Notes under the pieces: generated by a model
What the model was told of the DNA's origin: nothing
The model's input: the letters and a program-made list of their open reading frames with translations, nothing else
Database searches by the model: none
Assembly: GCA_027083075.1 (NCBI GenBank)
Contig: JALWQQ010000282.1
Location: 1-10,283 of the forward strand
Source of the DNA: Campylobacteraceae bacterium
GTDB taxonomy: Bacteria; Campylobacterota; Campylobacteria; Campylobacterales; Sulfurovaceae
Length of the DNA stretch: 10,283 bases
Direction of reading: 5' to 3'
Shown here: positions 1 to 6,969 of the stretch, in pieces
Layout of the letters: every line of letters begins with the position of its first letter
Position numbering within the stretch: position 1 is the stretch's first letter
Translations under genes and position numbers: made by a program

Positions 1-1
1 A

Positions 2-454
2 AATCTCTACCGCTCACCGGGCTATGAACCATTACCCTACAAAGAGGGCTTCGGTTGCGACTGTGACGAGGAGTTTACCTTCATTTGCGAGTATGACGAT
101 AGCTTTGTCAACACCAAACGTTTTCACAAAATTCGCAAAAAGAGGCTTGAGCAGCTTGACGGATACTGGCTCTTGACACCCAAATCGCCTCACGCGATCA
201 ATACGCAGTTTGAGCGTGAAGATCGCATCTATCTGCATCCGTCACTCGGGTTTTCCGAAGGCGAGCGCGTCAAGGTCGCAAGTGAGCATGGCGAGGCGGT
301 GTTTACGGTGAAGCTTAGTGACGCGTTGCGCGAGGATTGTGTGATGATCCGCAACAACGCTTATGATGTAAACCTGCTTACGCCGCCGATACTCTCGGAA
401 GAGGGGCACAACGCCTGTTACCAAGAGGTGAAGGTGACGATAGATAGGTTATAA
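2..454 (+). CDS. Molybdopterin-dependent oxidoreductase, C-terminal fragment (5' end outside window)
   Basis: Open from the first complete codon to a TAA at 452-454, giving the last 150 residues of a longer protein. The stretch WLLTPKSPHAINTQF (about residues 52-66 of the fragment), followed by a beta-rich segment with GERVKV and then VMIRNNAYDVNLLTP, is the pattern of the C-terminal molydopterin dinucleotide-binding domain of the DMSO reductase/formate dehydrogenase superfamily, which wraps the bis-MGD cofactor. The catalytic domains and any Fe-S ligands lie upstream, so the substrate cannot be told. Three cysteines (C19, C21, C29 of the fragment) lie ahead of the domain. The stop codon shares one base with an ATG at 454 in the frame of argD, so the two are likely co-transcribed. 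The superfamily call is fairly sure. The subfamily (formate, nitrate, polysulfide or NuoG-like) is open. Confidence 0.78.
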   Translation, partial: NLYRSPGYEPLPYKEGFGCDCDEEFTFICEYDDSFVNTKRFHKIRKKRLEQLDGYWLLTPKSPHAINTQFEREDRIYLHPSLGFSEGERVKVASEHGEAVFTVKLSDALREDCVMIRNNAYDVNLLTPPILSEEGHNACYQEVKVTIDRL

Positions 455-470
455 TGACACGATCGAAAGA

Positions 471-475
471 GAGGG
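471..475 (+). promoter_or_regulatory. Ribosome binding site choosing the argD start at 481
   Basis: GAGGG lies five bases ahead of the ATG at 481. The competing in-frame ATG at 454 has only an AGG at 445-447. The better Shine-Dalgarno match and the family-like N-terminus beginning MDLETLDKRYLLPTYAR both favour 481. Confidence 0.55.
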
Positions 476-480
476 AAACG

Positions 481-1665
481 ATGGATCTCGAAACGCTTGA
501 TAAGCGCTACCTGCTGCCTACTTATGCACGGAACTATACCAACTTTGTGTCCGGTAAAGGGGCGACGCTTTATGATGAGAGAGGAAGAGACTATATAGAT
601 TTTGCTTCGGGTATTGGGGTCAATGCGTTGGGGCATGCGCATCCGAAGTTAGTCGAGGCGATTTGCGATCAAGCCTCTAAGATCATCCATATCTCTAACT
701 TGCAAGTAATCGAGCCGCAGGCGCATTTGGCGGAGCGCATCGTTTCCTTGAGCGGTTACGACATGGCGTGCTTCTTTGCCAACAGCGGTGCCGAGGCAAA
801 CGAGGGAGCGATCAAGATCGCACGCAAATACGGCGAAACACACTTTGAAAAGAAGCGCTATAAGGTGATTACCTTGGAGCACTCTTTTCACGGGCGTACC
901 ATTACGACGGTTAAAGCGACGGGTCAGGGCAAATTTCATCAGCCGCACTTCTCTCCCTACCCCGACGGCTTTAGTTATGTCTCAACGATCGCCGATATTT
1001 ATGATGCCATCGACGATGAAACGGTTGCGGTAATGATAGAGCTGGTGCAAGGCGAGGGGGGTGTCGAACCCTTTGACAAGGCGGAGGTACAAGCCTTGGC
1101 GAAAGAGCTACGATCAAGAGGTCTGCTGCTTATCGTCGATGAGGTGCAAACCGGTGTCTATCGTACCGGTGCCTTTTTGGCAAGCAATCTCTACGAGATC
1201 GAGCCCGATATCGTCACCTTAGCCAAAGGGTTAGGCGGCGGTGTACCGATCGGTGCGGTGATGACACGGCACAAATCGGTCTTGCAGCCCGGAGATCACG
1301 GTTCGACCTTTGGCGGAAATTATCTCTCTACACGAGCGGGACTGATCGTTACGGAAGTGCTGAGCAGTGAAGCGCAAAGCGGTGCGCTTACAGAGCGGAT
1401 CGCCTATTTTGATGCACGTCTTCAAGCACTTCTCAAGCGCCATGAAGATATCTTCGACAAAAGTGTCGGCATCGGTTTGATGCGCGGGTTGCGCTGTTTC
1501 GATAGTAAAGCACAGGCAAGCATCGTGAACAAAGCGATGGAGGCGGGTGTCGTTGTGCTTAAGGCGGGGCGCAATACGGTGCGTTTCCTGCCGCCGCTTT
1601 TGATAAGCCATGATGAGATCGATACGGGGTTTGAGCGTCTTGAAACGGTACTTGCTTCTTTGTAG
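481..1665 (+). CDS. argD: Acetylornithine aminotransferase (class III PLP aminotransferase)
   Basis: Predicted to transfer an amino group from glutamate to N-acetylglutamate semialdehyde in arginine synthesis (EC 2.6.1.11), in the cytoplasm; many ArgD enzymes also accept succinyl-diaminopimelate precursors. The 394-residue length is normal. Numbering from the ATG at 481, the visible class III signatures are NSGAEANEGAIKIARK (about 101-116) for cofactor phosphate binding, IVDEVQTG (about 218-225) with the pyridine-nitrogen Asp at 220, LAKGLGGGVPIGA with the Schiff-base Lys at 249, and GSTFGGNYL (274-282). An ATG at 454 would add nine residues and overlap the preceding stop; I prefer 481 because of its Shine-Dalgarno match. 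The 3' end overlaps the next gene. A related omega-aminotransferase specificity cannot be excluded, but the short form and the motifs fit ArgD best. Confidence 0.9.
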   Translation: MDLETLDKRYLLPTYARNYTNFVSGKGATLYDERGRDYIDFASGIGVNALGHAHPKLVEAICDQASKIIHISNLQVIEPQAHLAERIVSLSGYDMACFFANSGAEANEGAIKIARKYGETHFEKKRYKVITLEHSFHGRTITTVKATGQGKFHQPHFSPYPDGFSYVSTIADIYDAIDDETVAVMIELVQGEGGVEPFDKAEVQALAKELRSRGLLLIVDEVQTGVYRTGAFLASNLYEIEPDIVTLAKGLGGGVPIGAVMTRHKSVLQPGDHGSTFGGNYLSTRAGLIVTEVLSSEAQSGALTERIAYFDARLQALLKRHEDIFDKSVGIGLMRGLRCFDSKAQASIVNKAMEAGVVVLKAGRNTVRFLPPLLISHDEIDTGFERLETVLASL

Positions 1666-2842
1666 TCTCACTACATCGTTACTCTTTGGCGGCGATGTAT
1701 TGGAGTCGCTACTTTCTAAAAACAAAGAGCAGCTCTTTGTCTACGATTTTCAGCGCAATGAAGCACAGAGCGACGCGCTTGAGAAGAGTTGGATCAATCC
1801 GATCATCCTTCGTTACGGGCGCAACTTTACGACACAATTCGGTGACAAGACGATCCATACCGACAGCTTTACGATCTCGATCGATCAGCCTATCTTTCGT
1901 TCGGGCGGCATCTACTATGCGATCAAGTATGCCAAGGCCACACGCCATGCGCGTGATGCGCAGATAAAGCAAGCGAGACGAGAGACGATCGCCAATGCCG
2001 CGCGTTTACTGTTTCAGCTTCATATCGTCAAGTTGCAACGCCAAAAGGCAAAGATAGGATTGCAAAACGACGATCTACAGATCGCACAAAAAAGGGAGCT
2101 CTATGAAGCGGGACTCTTGGCAAGCTCTTTTTTGGACGAAGCGATACTTAAGCGACACAATGATGCCTTGGCATTAGAGCAACTCGAGATGCAGCTTAGC
2201 GACCTTGAGAGTAGTTTTGCATTGTTGAGTGATAAAGATCCGTGGAGATTGACGCTTCCAAAACTCAAGCTCATCGATGCAAAATCCTACAAGACGCACA
2301 ATCTCGAGATCGAGCAAAAGCATTACGCGCTTTTAGCACAACAGTACAATGCCAAGATCACCCGCGCCAAATATCTTCCTACCCTCTCGGTGCAGGCGCG
2401 TTATATCAACGAAGATATCAATCCGCTCTTTGCCTTTGCGACAAGGGGTCTCAATACGCACTATTCGACCTATGCCGTGACGCTTTCGATGCCGCTTAGT
2501 ATCACCGCTTTTGATGAGATTGAAGCGGCAAAGCTTTCGGCACTGAGGGCGCAAACGGCACTTGAGGAGAGCTACAAAGCGGCAAGTGAAGCGTATCACA
2601 AGGTGCAAAAACGCCTCAAGCTTATCGATCGTAAGATCGATTTGGCGCGAAAAGATATAGCGCTTTACGCAAAGCTTTTGCGTCACACGAAAGAGATGAT
2701 GCGCGCCAGTGAGGCGACCGAAAGCGATAAGAAGATCTTGCAAAACAGGATGCGGATGCGCAAGATCGATCTGCGTATCTTGGCACTCGAGAAGCAGCTC
2801 GAACTTCTCTCACTCTATGCAAAGGCAAGCGGTGCGTTTTAG
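1640..2842 (+). CDS. TolC-family outer-membrane efflux protein
   Basis: Predicted periplasm-spanning outer-membrane channel subunit of a tripartite export system. From a TTG start at 1640 the protein has 400 residues and opens with KRYLLLCSLTTSLLFG, a plausible Sec signal peptide. An ATG at 1610 (410 residues) is the alternative; it would place ten extra residues ahead of the hydrophobic core. Family features include SIDQPIFRSGG (about 80-90), a long helical region rich in Lys, Gln and Glu (about 90-195), a second strand motif YLPTLSVQARY (245-255), and a second long helical region (about 295-390), which together match the duplicated helix-strand plan of TolC proteins. It overlaps the end of argD by 26 bases and the next gene by 11. 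It is short for the family and no inner-membrane pump or adaptor gene is visible, so its partner must be encoded elsewhere. Confidence 0.82.
   Translation: MKRYLLLCSLTTSLLFGGDVLESLLSKNKEQLFVYDFQRNEAQSDALEKSWINPIILRYGRNFTTQFGDKTIHTDSFTISIDQPIFRSGGIYYAIKYAKATRHARDAQIKQARRETIANAARLLFQLHIVKLQRQKAKIGLQNDDLQIAQKRELYEAGLLASSFLDEAILKRHNDALALEQLEMQLSDLESSFALLSDKDPWRLTLPKLKLIDAKSYKTHNLEIEQKHYALLAQQYNAKITRAKYLPTLSVQARYINEDINPLFAFATRGLNTHYSTYAVTLSMPLSITAFDEIEAAKLSALRAQTALEESYKAASEAYHKVQKRLKLIDRKIDLARKDIALYAKLLRHTKEMMRASEATESDKKILQNRMRMRKIDLRILALEKQLELLSLYAKASGAF
2821..2825 (+). promoter_or_regulatory. Ribosome binding site for the GTG start at 2832
   Basis: AAAGG inside the last codons of the TolC-family gene lies six bases ahead of GTG at 2832. 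This supports that GTG over the downstream ATG at 2850 and over the upstream in-frame ATG at 2709, which would lie deep inside the preceding gene. Confidence 0.5.
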
Positions 2843-3830
2843 TGACTATATGAACGACTGGCTCTATGGTAGCGAAGGATACTATAGTCGGTTTCGCGAT
2901 ATCGGCAAAGCGGGCGACTTCTATACTGCCGTGAGCACCAGTGCCTTTTTTGGTGCGGCAATCGCCGAGTTTTTTCTCAAGCGTCTTTATGAGGGATATT
3001 TTTCGAAAGAGGCGATCTTGTGCGAGATCGGTGCACATCGCGGCTATCTGCTTGCCGATATGTTGCGATGGATCTATAGTAACGACCCCTCGCTCTTGGA
3101 GACGATGCGTTTTATGATCGTCGAGCCTCACGAAGCGCTGCGGCAAGAGCAGTTACGCTACTTCGAAGCGCAGTTCGGTGATGCGGTGAGGCTTGAGCAT
3201 GTAACACACTTAGAGGGACTCGAGGAAAAAGAGATCTTTTTTGTTGCCAATGAGATCTTTGATGCCTTTGCATGCGATCTCTTTTATGAAGGTAAGATCG
3301 CCCATGTAGAAGAGAATACCATCGTTTGGAAGAAGGCAGATGAGGAGAGCATCGCATTTGCGGCGCGTTACGGTCTTCAAAAAGGCGAGATTGCTTGCGG
3401 CTACGAGTCCTTTGCCGAGCAGATGGCAAAGAGTGCGGAGTATTGGGAGTTTGTCACCTTCGATTATGGCGAGGCGTATGTGCGTAACGACTTTTCGATA
3501 CGTATCTACAAGGCGCATCGTACCTATCCGCTCTTTGACGAAGAGGTGGATTTGGCACGTTTTTTTGCACAAAGCGATCTGACCTATGATGTGAACTTTG
3601 CGCACCTGATCGATGCCTATAAGGCGGTAGACGCCCATAAACTTGCTTATGAGACGCAGGCGCGTGCGTTGGTACGTTTCGGTATCATCGATATCTTAGA
3701 GCGCTATGCCAAGGCCGCGAAGGATTATGCGGCGTATCTGAGGGAAGCGGATAAAGTCAAGACACTTTTAGCACCCACGATCATGGGCGATAAGTTTAAG
3801 ATGCTTCACCTTGCAAAAAGAGAGGCTTAG
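2832..3830 (+). CDS. SAM-dependent methyltransferase of the MidA/NDUFAF7 (COG1565) family
   Basis: Predicted cytoplasmic protein methyltransferase of the family that in mitochondria (NDUFAF7/MidA) modifies an arginine of a complex I subunit during assembly; the bacterial target is generally not known. The 332 residues from the GTG show the family signature GKAGDFYTAVSTSAFFG (25-41), a Rossmann SAM motif with E65, G67 and G71 in CEIGAHRGYL, an acidic residue at the end of the next strand (IVEPH, E98), VANEIFDAF (138-146), TFDYGE (209-214) and DLTYDVNF (249-256). Motif I reads GAHRG instead of the more usual GxGxG. The start codon lies inside the end of the TolC-family gene (11-base overlap), so translation is probably coupled. 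Its TAG overlaps the stop codon of the convergent lipoprotein gene. Family is sure; function is by analogy only. Confidence 0.83.
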   Translation: MRFSDYMNDWLYGSEGYYSRFRDIGKAGDFYTAVSTSAFFGAAIAEFFLKRLYEGYFSKEAILCEIGAHRGYLLADMLRWIYSNDPSLLETMRFMIVEPHEALRQEQLRYFEAQFGDAVRLEHVTHLEGLEEKEIFFVANEIFDAFACDLFYEGKIAHVEENTIVWKKADEESIAFAARYGLQKGEIACGYESFAEQMAKSAEYWEFVTFDYGEAYVRNDFSIRIYKAHRTYPLFDEEVDLARFFAQSDLTYDVNFAHLIDAYKAVDAHKLAYETQARALVRFGIIDILERYAKAAKDYAAYLREADKVKTLLAPTIMGDKFKMLHLAKREA

Positions 3831-4396
3831 CGCTGCATCGCTTTAAGCATCGCGCAGCGTTTGATTGCGGCACTTTCGGAGCCGAAGATCTGCGCATAGC
3901 GTTGGAACTTGCTCTCGCCGATCATGCCGATACACTCGCTTTTGCTCATCGCATTTGATGTAGCGGCATGTGTCGCGCTCTTTTTTGCGCTCTTTTTCTT
4001 TCTCTTTTTCGTACTACGGTTCGAGTCGGGATACATATAGTTCGGATCGTAGTTTTTATCTTCGACTTTTTTAAGTTTGATCTTTTTGATCGGTTTTTTG
4101 ACTTGGTGGACGAGATGAGGGGTTGCGGATGCTGAACTTTTCTTGGCACCGATTATATCTTGATTTGCAGTTGGACCCAATTTAGTAGTAGGATGCCGGT
4201 GTAGTTTTCTATTTATGTTTTCAAGTCTTTTGATTTTGGCTCTAAGTTGTGCGATGGTAGTTTGCTGCCTCTTGATAACGGTCGCTTGACGCTGTACATA
4301 GTTTTGTAACCGTACGAGTGCTTGCTTTGAACCGCAACCGTTCAGAAGCAGTATAAAACCCATTGCCAAGAGTACCCAAAGCGATTTTCGTTGCAT
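3827..4396 (-). CDS. Lysine-rich coiled-coil lipoprotein, function unknown
   Basis: A 189-residue protein I cannot name. It begins with a lipoprotein signal: basic n-region, hydrophobic core and lipobox LNGC with the lipidated Cys at 21. Residues about 28-66 are Gln/Arg/Lys-rich with heptad-like spacing and probably form a coiled coil. Residues about 67-150 are low-complexity with lysine clusters (KKPIKKIKLKK; KKRKKKSAKKS) and the short motif YDPNYMYPDS. The last ~37 residues (SKSECIGMIGESKF...IFGSESAAIKRCAMLKAM) look like a compact, conserved helical module with cysteines at 155 and 181. The start ATG follows a strong AAGGGGAGAG ribosome site (4398-4407). Lysine clusters on a lipid-anchored protein could contact peptidoglycan, nucleic acid or acidic lipid, but this is inference. 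It follows acpS and may also be read from that transcript. Confidence 0.8.
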   Translation of the reverse strand: MQRKSLWVLLAMGFILLLNGCGSKQALVRLQNYVQRQATVIKRQQTTIAQLRAKIKRLENINRKLHRHPTTKLGPTANQDIIGAKKSSASATPHLVHQVKKPIKKIKLKKVEDKNYDPNYMYPDSNRSTKKRKKKSAKKSATHAATSNAMSKSECIGMIGESKFQRYAQIFGSESAAIKRCAMLKAMQR

Positions 4397-4423
4397 TCTC
4401 TCCCCTTACCGTTTTTGTGCTGA

Positions 4424-4429
4424 AGTATA
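4424..4429 (-). promoter_or_regulatory. Probable -10 box of the coiled-coil lipoprotein gene
   Basis: On the minus strand TATACT occurs in the 58-base gap after acpS, 27 bases ahead of the ATG at 4396. The expected transcript would start near 4417 and leave a leader of about 20 bases containing the ribosome site. No convincing -35 is seen; Campylobacterota housekeeping promoters often lack one. Confidence 0.5.
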
Positions 4430-4454
4430 GTGCATTTTTCTTTAAGACCAAAAT

Positions 4455-4811
4455 CTAAGAGGCAAAATCGATCAATGCGACGGCAACGACCATGCCCGCA
4501 TCGTGACTTATCGAAAGTGAGCTTGACCGAATGCTGAAACGTTTTGTCACCTCTTCTGCAAAGAGGAGCATCGGTTGACCGTTCGCGCGTTTGTCGATGA
4601 CGATATCGTGAAAGCCGAGCGCTTTGCCGATCCCGCATCCGAGCGCCTTGGCAGCCGCCTCTTTTGCCGCCCAGACCCCTGCGATCGTTTCGATCTTTTG
4701 CGCACGCTCTTTCTCTTGTGTATGCATGAAGCGTGCCAAAAAGCGTTCACCGTGCTTCTCTATCGCCGCTTCGATGCGTTTTACGGCTATGATGTCGACT
4801 CCTACTTGCAT
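4455..4811 (-). CDS. acpS: Holo-[acyl-carrier-protein] synthase
   Basis: Transfers 4'-phosphopantetheine from coenzyme A to a serine of apo acyl carrier protein (EC 2.7.8.7), making ACP competent for fatty acid synthesis in the cytoplasm. The 118-residue length is typical of AcpS-type transferases. Seen motifs: VGVDII with the magnesium-binding Asp at 6, GVWAAKEAAAKALG (45-58) with the catalytic-site Glu at 51, FHDIVIDKRANGQPML (67-82), and the late SISHD (100-104). It starts six bases after the radA stop, so the two are probably co-transcribed. No Shine-Dalgarno match is evident ahead of the ATG; instead TATAAT overlaps the end of radA five bases upstream (see findings). The family assignment is secure. 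Confidence 0.93.
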   Translation of the reverse strand: MQVGVDIIAVKRIEAAIEKHGERFLARFMHTQEKERAQKIETIAGVWAAKEAAAKALGCGIGKALGFHDIVIDKRANGQPMLLFAEEVTKRFSIRSSSLSISHDAGMVVAVALIDFAS

Positions 4812-4817
4812 ACGGTA

Positions 4818-6167
4818 TTATAGCCACTCGATGATTTTAGATACCTCTTCGATGGCAAAAAGTTTCGGGGTTTTAACATCGATGGTGCCGTTTTTTGGCA
4901 CGATCGCCTTTTCAAAGCCTTGCGCCTGTGCCTCTTTGAGCCTTAGGTCAAGCTGCGTGACGGGTCGCACCTCCCCGGTGAGGCTCACTTCGCCCAAAAA
5001 GATACTTTTTGCGCTAAGCTCACGCTCTTTAAAGCTGCTTAAGATCGCGGCAATGACGGCAAGGTCGGCCGAAGGATCGTTGAGTCGGATACCGCCTGTG
5101 ACATTGACATAGACATCGTAGGTACCAAGCGGCAATTCGAGTTTCTTTTCCAAAAGTGCCAGCAGCATGCTCAGGCGATTGTTTTCAAATCCCGTTGCAC
5201 TACGTTTGGCATGACCGTAGGCCTCTGCAACCAGTGCTTGTATCTCGATGACGATCGGGCGACTTCCCTCCAGGACAACCGTCAGTGCAGAGCCTGCCTT
5301 GAGTTGCTCTTTATCAAAGAAGCGTTTGGCGAGTGTGCCTGCGTCGATCAGCCCTTCGCGTCGCATCTCGAAGATCCCCGTTTCATTGGTGGCGCCGAAA
5401 CGATTTTTGAAACTGCGTAAGAGGCGCAGTTGGGTACGACTTTCGCCTTCAAAGTAGAGCACCGTATCGACCATATGTTCCAAGATCCGCGGTCCGGCGA
5501 TGGCACCCTCTTTGGTGATATGACCGATAAGAAATATTGGTAGGCGTTGTGCTTTGGCGATGTGCATCAACTCGAAGGTGACGGCACGCACCTGTGCAAC
5601 CGAACCGGGCGCAGAGGGAAGTTCGGGGGAGTAGAGGGTCTGCACCGAATCGACGATAAGCAGTTCATAAGCGTCTTCATTGAGTCTGCTTGTGACGGCA
5701 CTGATATCGATTTCCGATAGTAAGAAGAGATCCTTTTCATTGACACCCATGCGTTGGGCACGCAGTTTGATCTGTCCGACCGACTCTTCACCGGAGACAT
5801 AGAGCACTCTTTTACCCTCACGTGCCAAGTTGCCTGCTATTTTTAGCAGAAGGGTCGATTTGCCGATACCCGGTGCACCGCCGATAAGCACTAGAGAGCC
5901 GGGGACGATACCGCCGCCGAGTACCAGATCCATTTCGGACGATCCGCTACCGAAACGTTCCACCTGCCGCTCTTCGATCTGCGGTAGTGCCAACGGGCGA
6001 TTTTGTGTACTCGGACTTTGGGTTTGGCTCTTTTCGAGATAGGCGATCTGATCCGCGTTGAGCTCCACCATGCTATCCCATGTGCCGCAAGAGGTGCACT
6101 TGCCCATCCATCGTATCGAAGTAAAGCCGCACGCTTGGCATTCAAAGAGGGTTTTTTTCTTTGCCAT
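4818..6167 (-). CDS. radA: DNA repair protein RadA (Sms), RecA-like ATPase with Lon-like domain
   Basis: Processes recombination intermediates by branch migration together with RecA, in the cytoplasm. The 449 residues are full family length. Domains in order: an N-terminal C4 zinc finger (C10, C13, C24, C27); a RecA-like ATPase with Walker A GGAPGIGKST (96-105, Lys103) and Walker B LLIVD (169-173); the RadA-specific KNRFG motif (254-258); and a C-terminal Lon-protease-like domain (about 290-449) recognisable by ATGFENNRLSMLLALL (324-339) and NVTGGIRLNDPSADLA (355-370). The ATG is preceded by AAGGAGAG (6172-6179), so the start is well supported. It is first in the radA-acpS(-lipoprotein) group and divergent from plsC. 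Confidence 0.96.
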   Translation of the reverse strand: MAKKKTLFECQACGFTSIRWMGKCTSCGTWDSMVELNADQIAYLEKSQTQSPSTQNRPLALPQIEERQVERFGSGSSEMDLVLGGGIVPGSLVLIGGAPGIGKSTLLLKIAGNLAREGKRVLYVSGEESVGQIKLRAQRMGVNEKDLFLLSEIDISAVTSRLNEDAYELLIVDSVQTLYSPELPSAPGSVAQVRAVTFELMHIAKAQRLPIFLIGHITKEGAIAGPRILEHMVDTVLYFEGESRTQLRLLRSFKNRFGATNETGIFEMRREGLIDAGTLAKRFFDKEQLKAGSALTVVLEGSRPIVIEIQALVAEAYGHAKRSATGFENNRLSMLLALLEKKLELPLGTYDVYVNVTGGIRLNDPSADLAVIAAILSSFKERELSAKSIFLGEVSLTGEVRPVTQLDLRLKEAQAQGFEKAIVPKNGTIDVKTPKLFAIEEVSKIIEWL

Positions 6168-6195
6168 CGTTCTCTCCTTGTCGCAATGGTAGCTA

Positions 6196-6226
6196 AAAAT
6201 CTTTCCTCAGCAAAAAAATCTGTCAA
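6196..6226 (-). promoter_or_regulatory. Candidate radA promoter (good -35, poor -10)
   Basis: On the minus strand TTGACA (6221-6226) is a perfect -35 consensus. About 19 bases downstream the best -10 is only GATTTT (6196-6201). The position, 29 bases before the radA ATG, is right, but the weak -10 and long spacer make the call tentative. Confidence 0.3.
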
Positions 6227-6251
6227 AATGAAATAGCCTTAATCAGCCGCT

Positions 6252-6260
6252 TGCTATAAT
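6252..6260 (+). promoter_or_regulatory. Extended -10 promoter of plsC
   Basis: TGC followed directly by TATAAT (6255-6260) is a perfect extended -10 element in the radA/plsC divergent gap. Transcription would start near 6267, leaving a leader of about 22 bases that holds the AAGGG ribosome site (6278-6282). No clear -35 was seen. The rest of the 121-base gap (6168-6288) holds only the candidate radA promoter and A-rich DNA. Confidence 0.6.
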
Positions 6261-6288
6261 CGTGTCGAAGATTTTATAAGGGTATGCG

Positions 6289-6969
6289 GTGCGATTACAG
6301 GCGATCAAACAGTTTTTTTATGCGCTCTATCTGACCAATAGCTACGGATGGCGTTTGCGTAAACATGACGATGCGCATGAGAAGAAGCGCTTGCGCACCG
6401 AGTATTCCCATAAGCAGCTTGAAGCGCTCAATCTCAAGGTACGCATCGAAGGTGCGGAGCACATCCCTGCAAGTGGGCAGTATCTCTTGGTGAGCAATCA
6501 CCGAACGATCATCGATCCGCCCTTGATCGAGGTGGCGCTGGAGAAGAGTGAGATTTTCGGTCTGTGGATCTCGAAAAAAGAGCTCTACAACTCACCCTTT
6601 TTCGGCTCTTTCGTGCGACATGCAGGTACCGTTTTGCTTGACAGAGAAGAGGGAGACATGAAGCGCTTTTTTACCCAAATCGGCGAAGCGGTACGCGCCG
6701 GTCACTCTATCTTTATCTTCCCCGAGGGTACGCGCAACAAAAGTGATGCTGTTCTGTTGCCTTTTAAGGACGGTGCAAAGCTGATCGCACGTAAAAACAG
6801 ACTGCCGATCCTTCCCGTCTATCTTGACGAAAGACTCTCCGAATGTTTTGCCGAAGCGATCGTCGATCCGAAGAGGGAACGCGAGGTGGTCGTGCGTTTT
6901 GGCGAAACGATCGACTACCGTGAGAAGATGCCTTTAGAAGAGAGCTATAGACATCGTTTCAATCTTTGA
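6289..6969 (+). CDS. plsC: 1-acyl-sn-glycerol-3-phosphate acyltransferase family protein
   Basis: Predicted to acylate lysophosphatidic acid to phosphatidic acid (EC 2.3.1.51) at the cytoplasmic membrane face, an early step of phospholipid synthesis. The catalytic HX4D motif is present as NHRTIIDP (His71, Asp76), and the glycerol-phosphate-binding motif as FPEGTRNKS (144-152, with FPEGT complete). The 226-residue length is usual. The N-terminus has aromatic residues (FFYALYLTNSYGW) but no clear long transmembrane helix, so membrane association may be peripheral. The GTG at 6289 is six bases from AAGGG, and no other in-frame start fits as well. It stands alone between radA and ftsY and its last 11 bases overlap the end of convergent ftsY. 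Other acyltransferases of the superfamily share these motifs, so acceptor specificity is inferred. Confidence 0.85.
   Translation: MRLQAIKQFFYALYLTNSYGWRLRKHDDAHEKKRLRTEYSHKQLEALNLKVRIEGAEHIPASGQYLLVSNHRTIIDPPLIEVALEKSEIFGLWISKKELYNSPFFGSFVRHAGTVLLDREEGDMKRFFTQIGEAVRAGHSIFIFPEGTRNKSDAVLLPFKDGAKLIARKNRLPILPVYLDERLSECFAEAIVDPKREREVVVRFGETIDYREKMPLEESYRHRFNL

Noticed and set aside
1231..1725. 164-residue open frame antisense to argD
   Set aside because: It is a shadow of argD and TolC codons in a balanced-GC genome, has no recognisable motif, and the plus-strand genes fully explain the region.
2622..3146. 174-residue antisense open frame across the TolC/methyltransferase junction
   Set aside because: Composition and lack of motifs fit a shadow frame; the two plus-strand genes have clear family signatures.
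3829..3861. Possible hairpin (CGCTGC 3831-3836 with GCAGCG 3854-3859) just after the methyltransferase stop
   Set aside because: The stem is only about six pairs with a 17-base loop and is followed by just three T residues. The bases also code for the end of the lipoprotein, and a 7-bp direct repeat GCATCGC explains part of the pattern. Not a convincing terminator.
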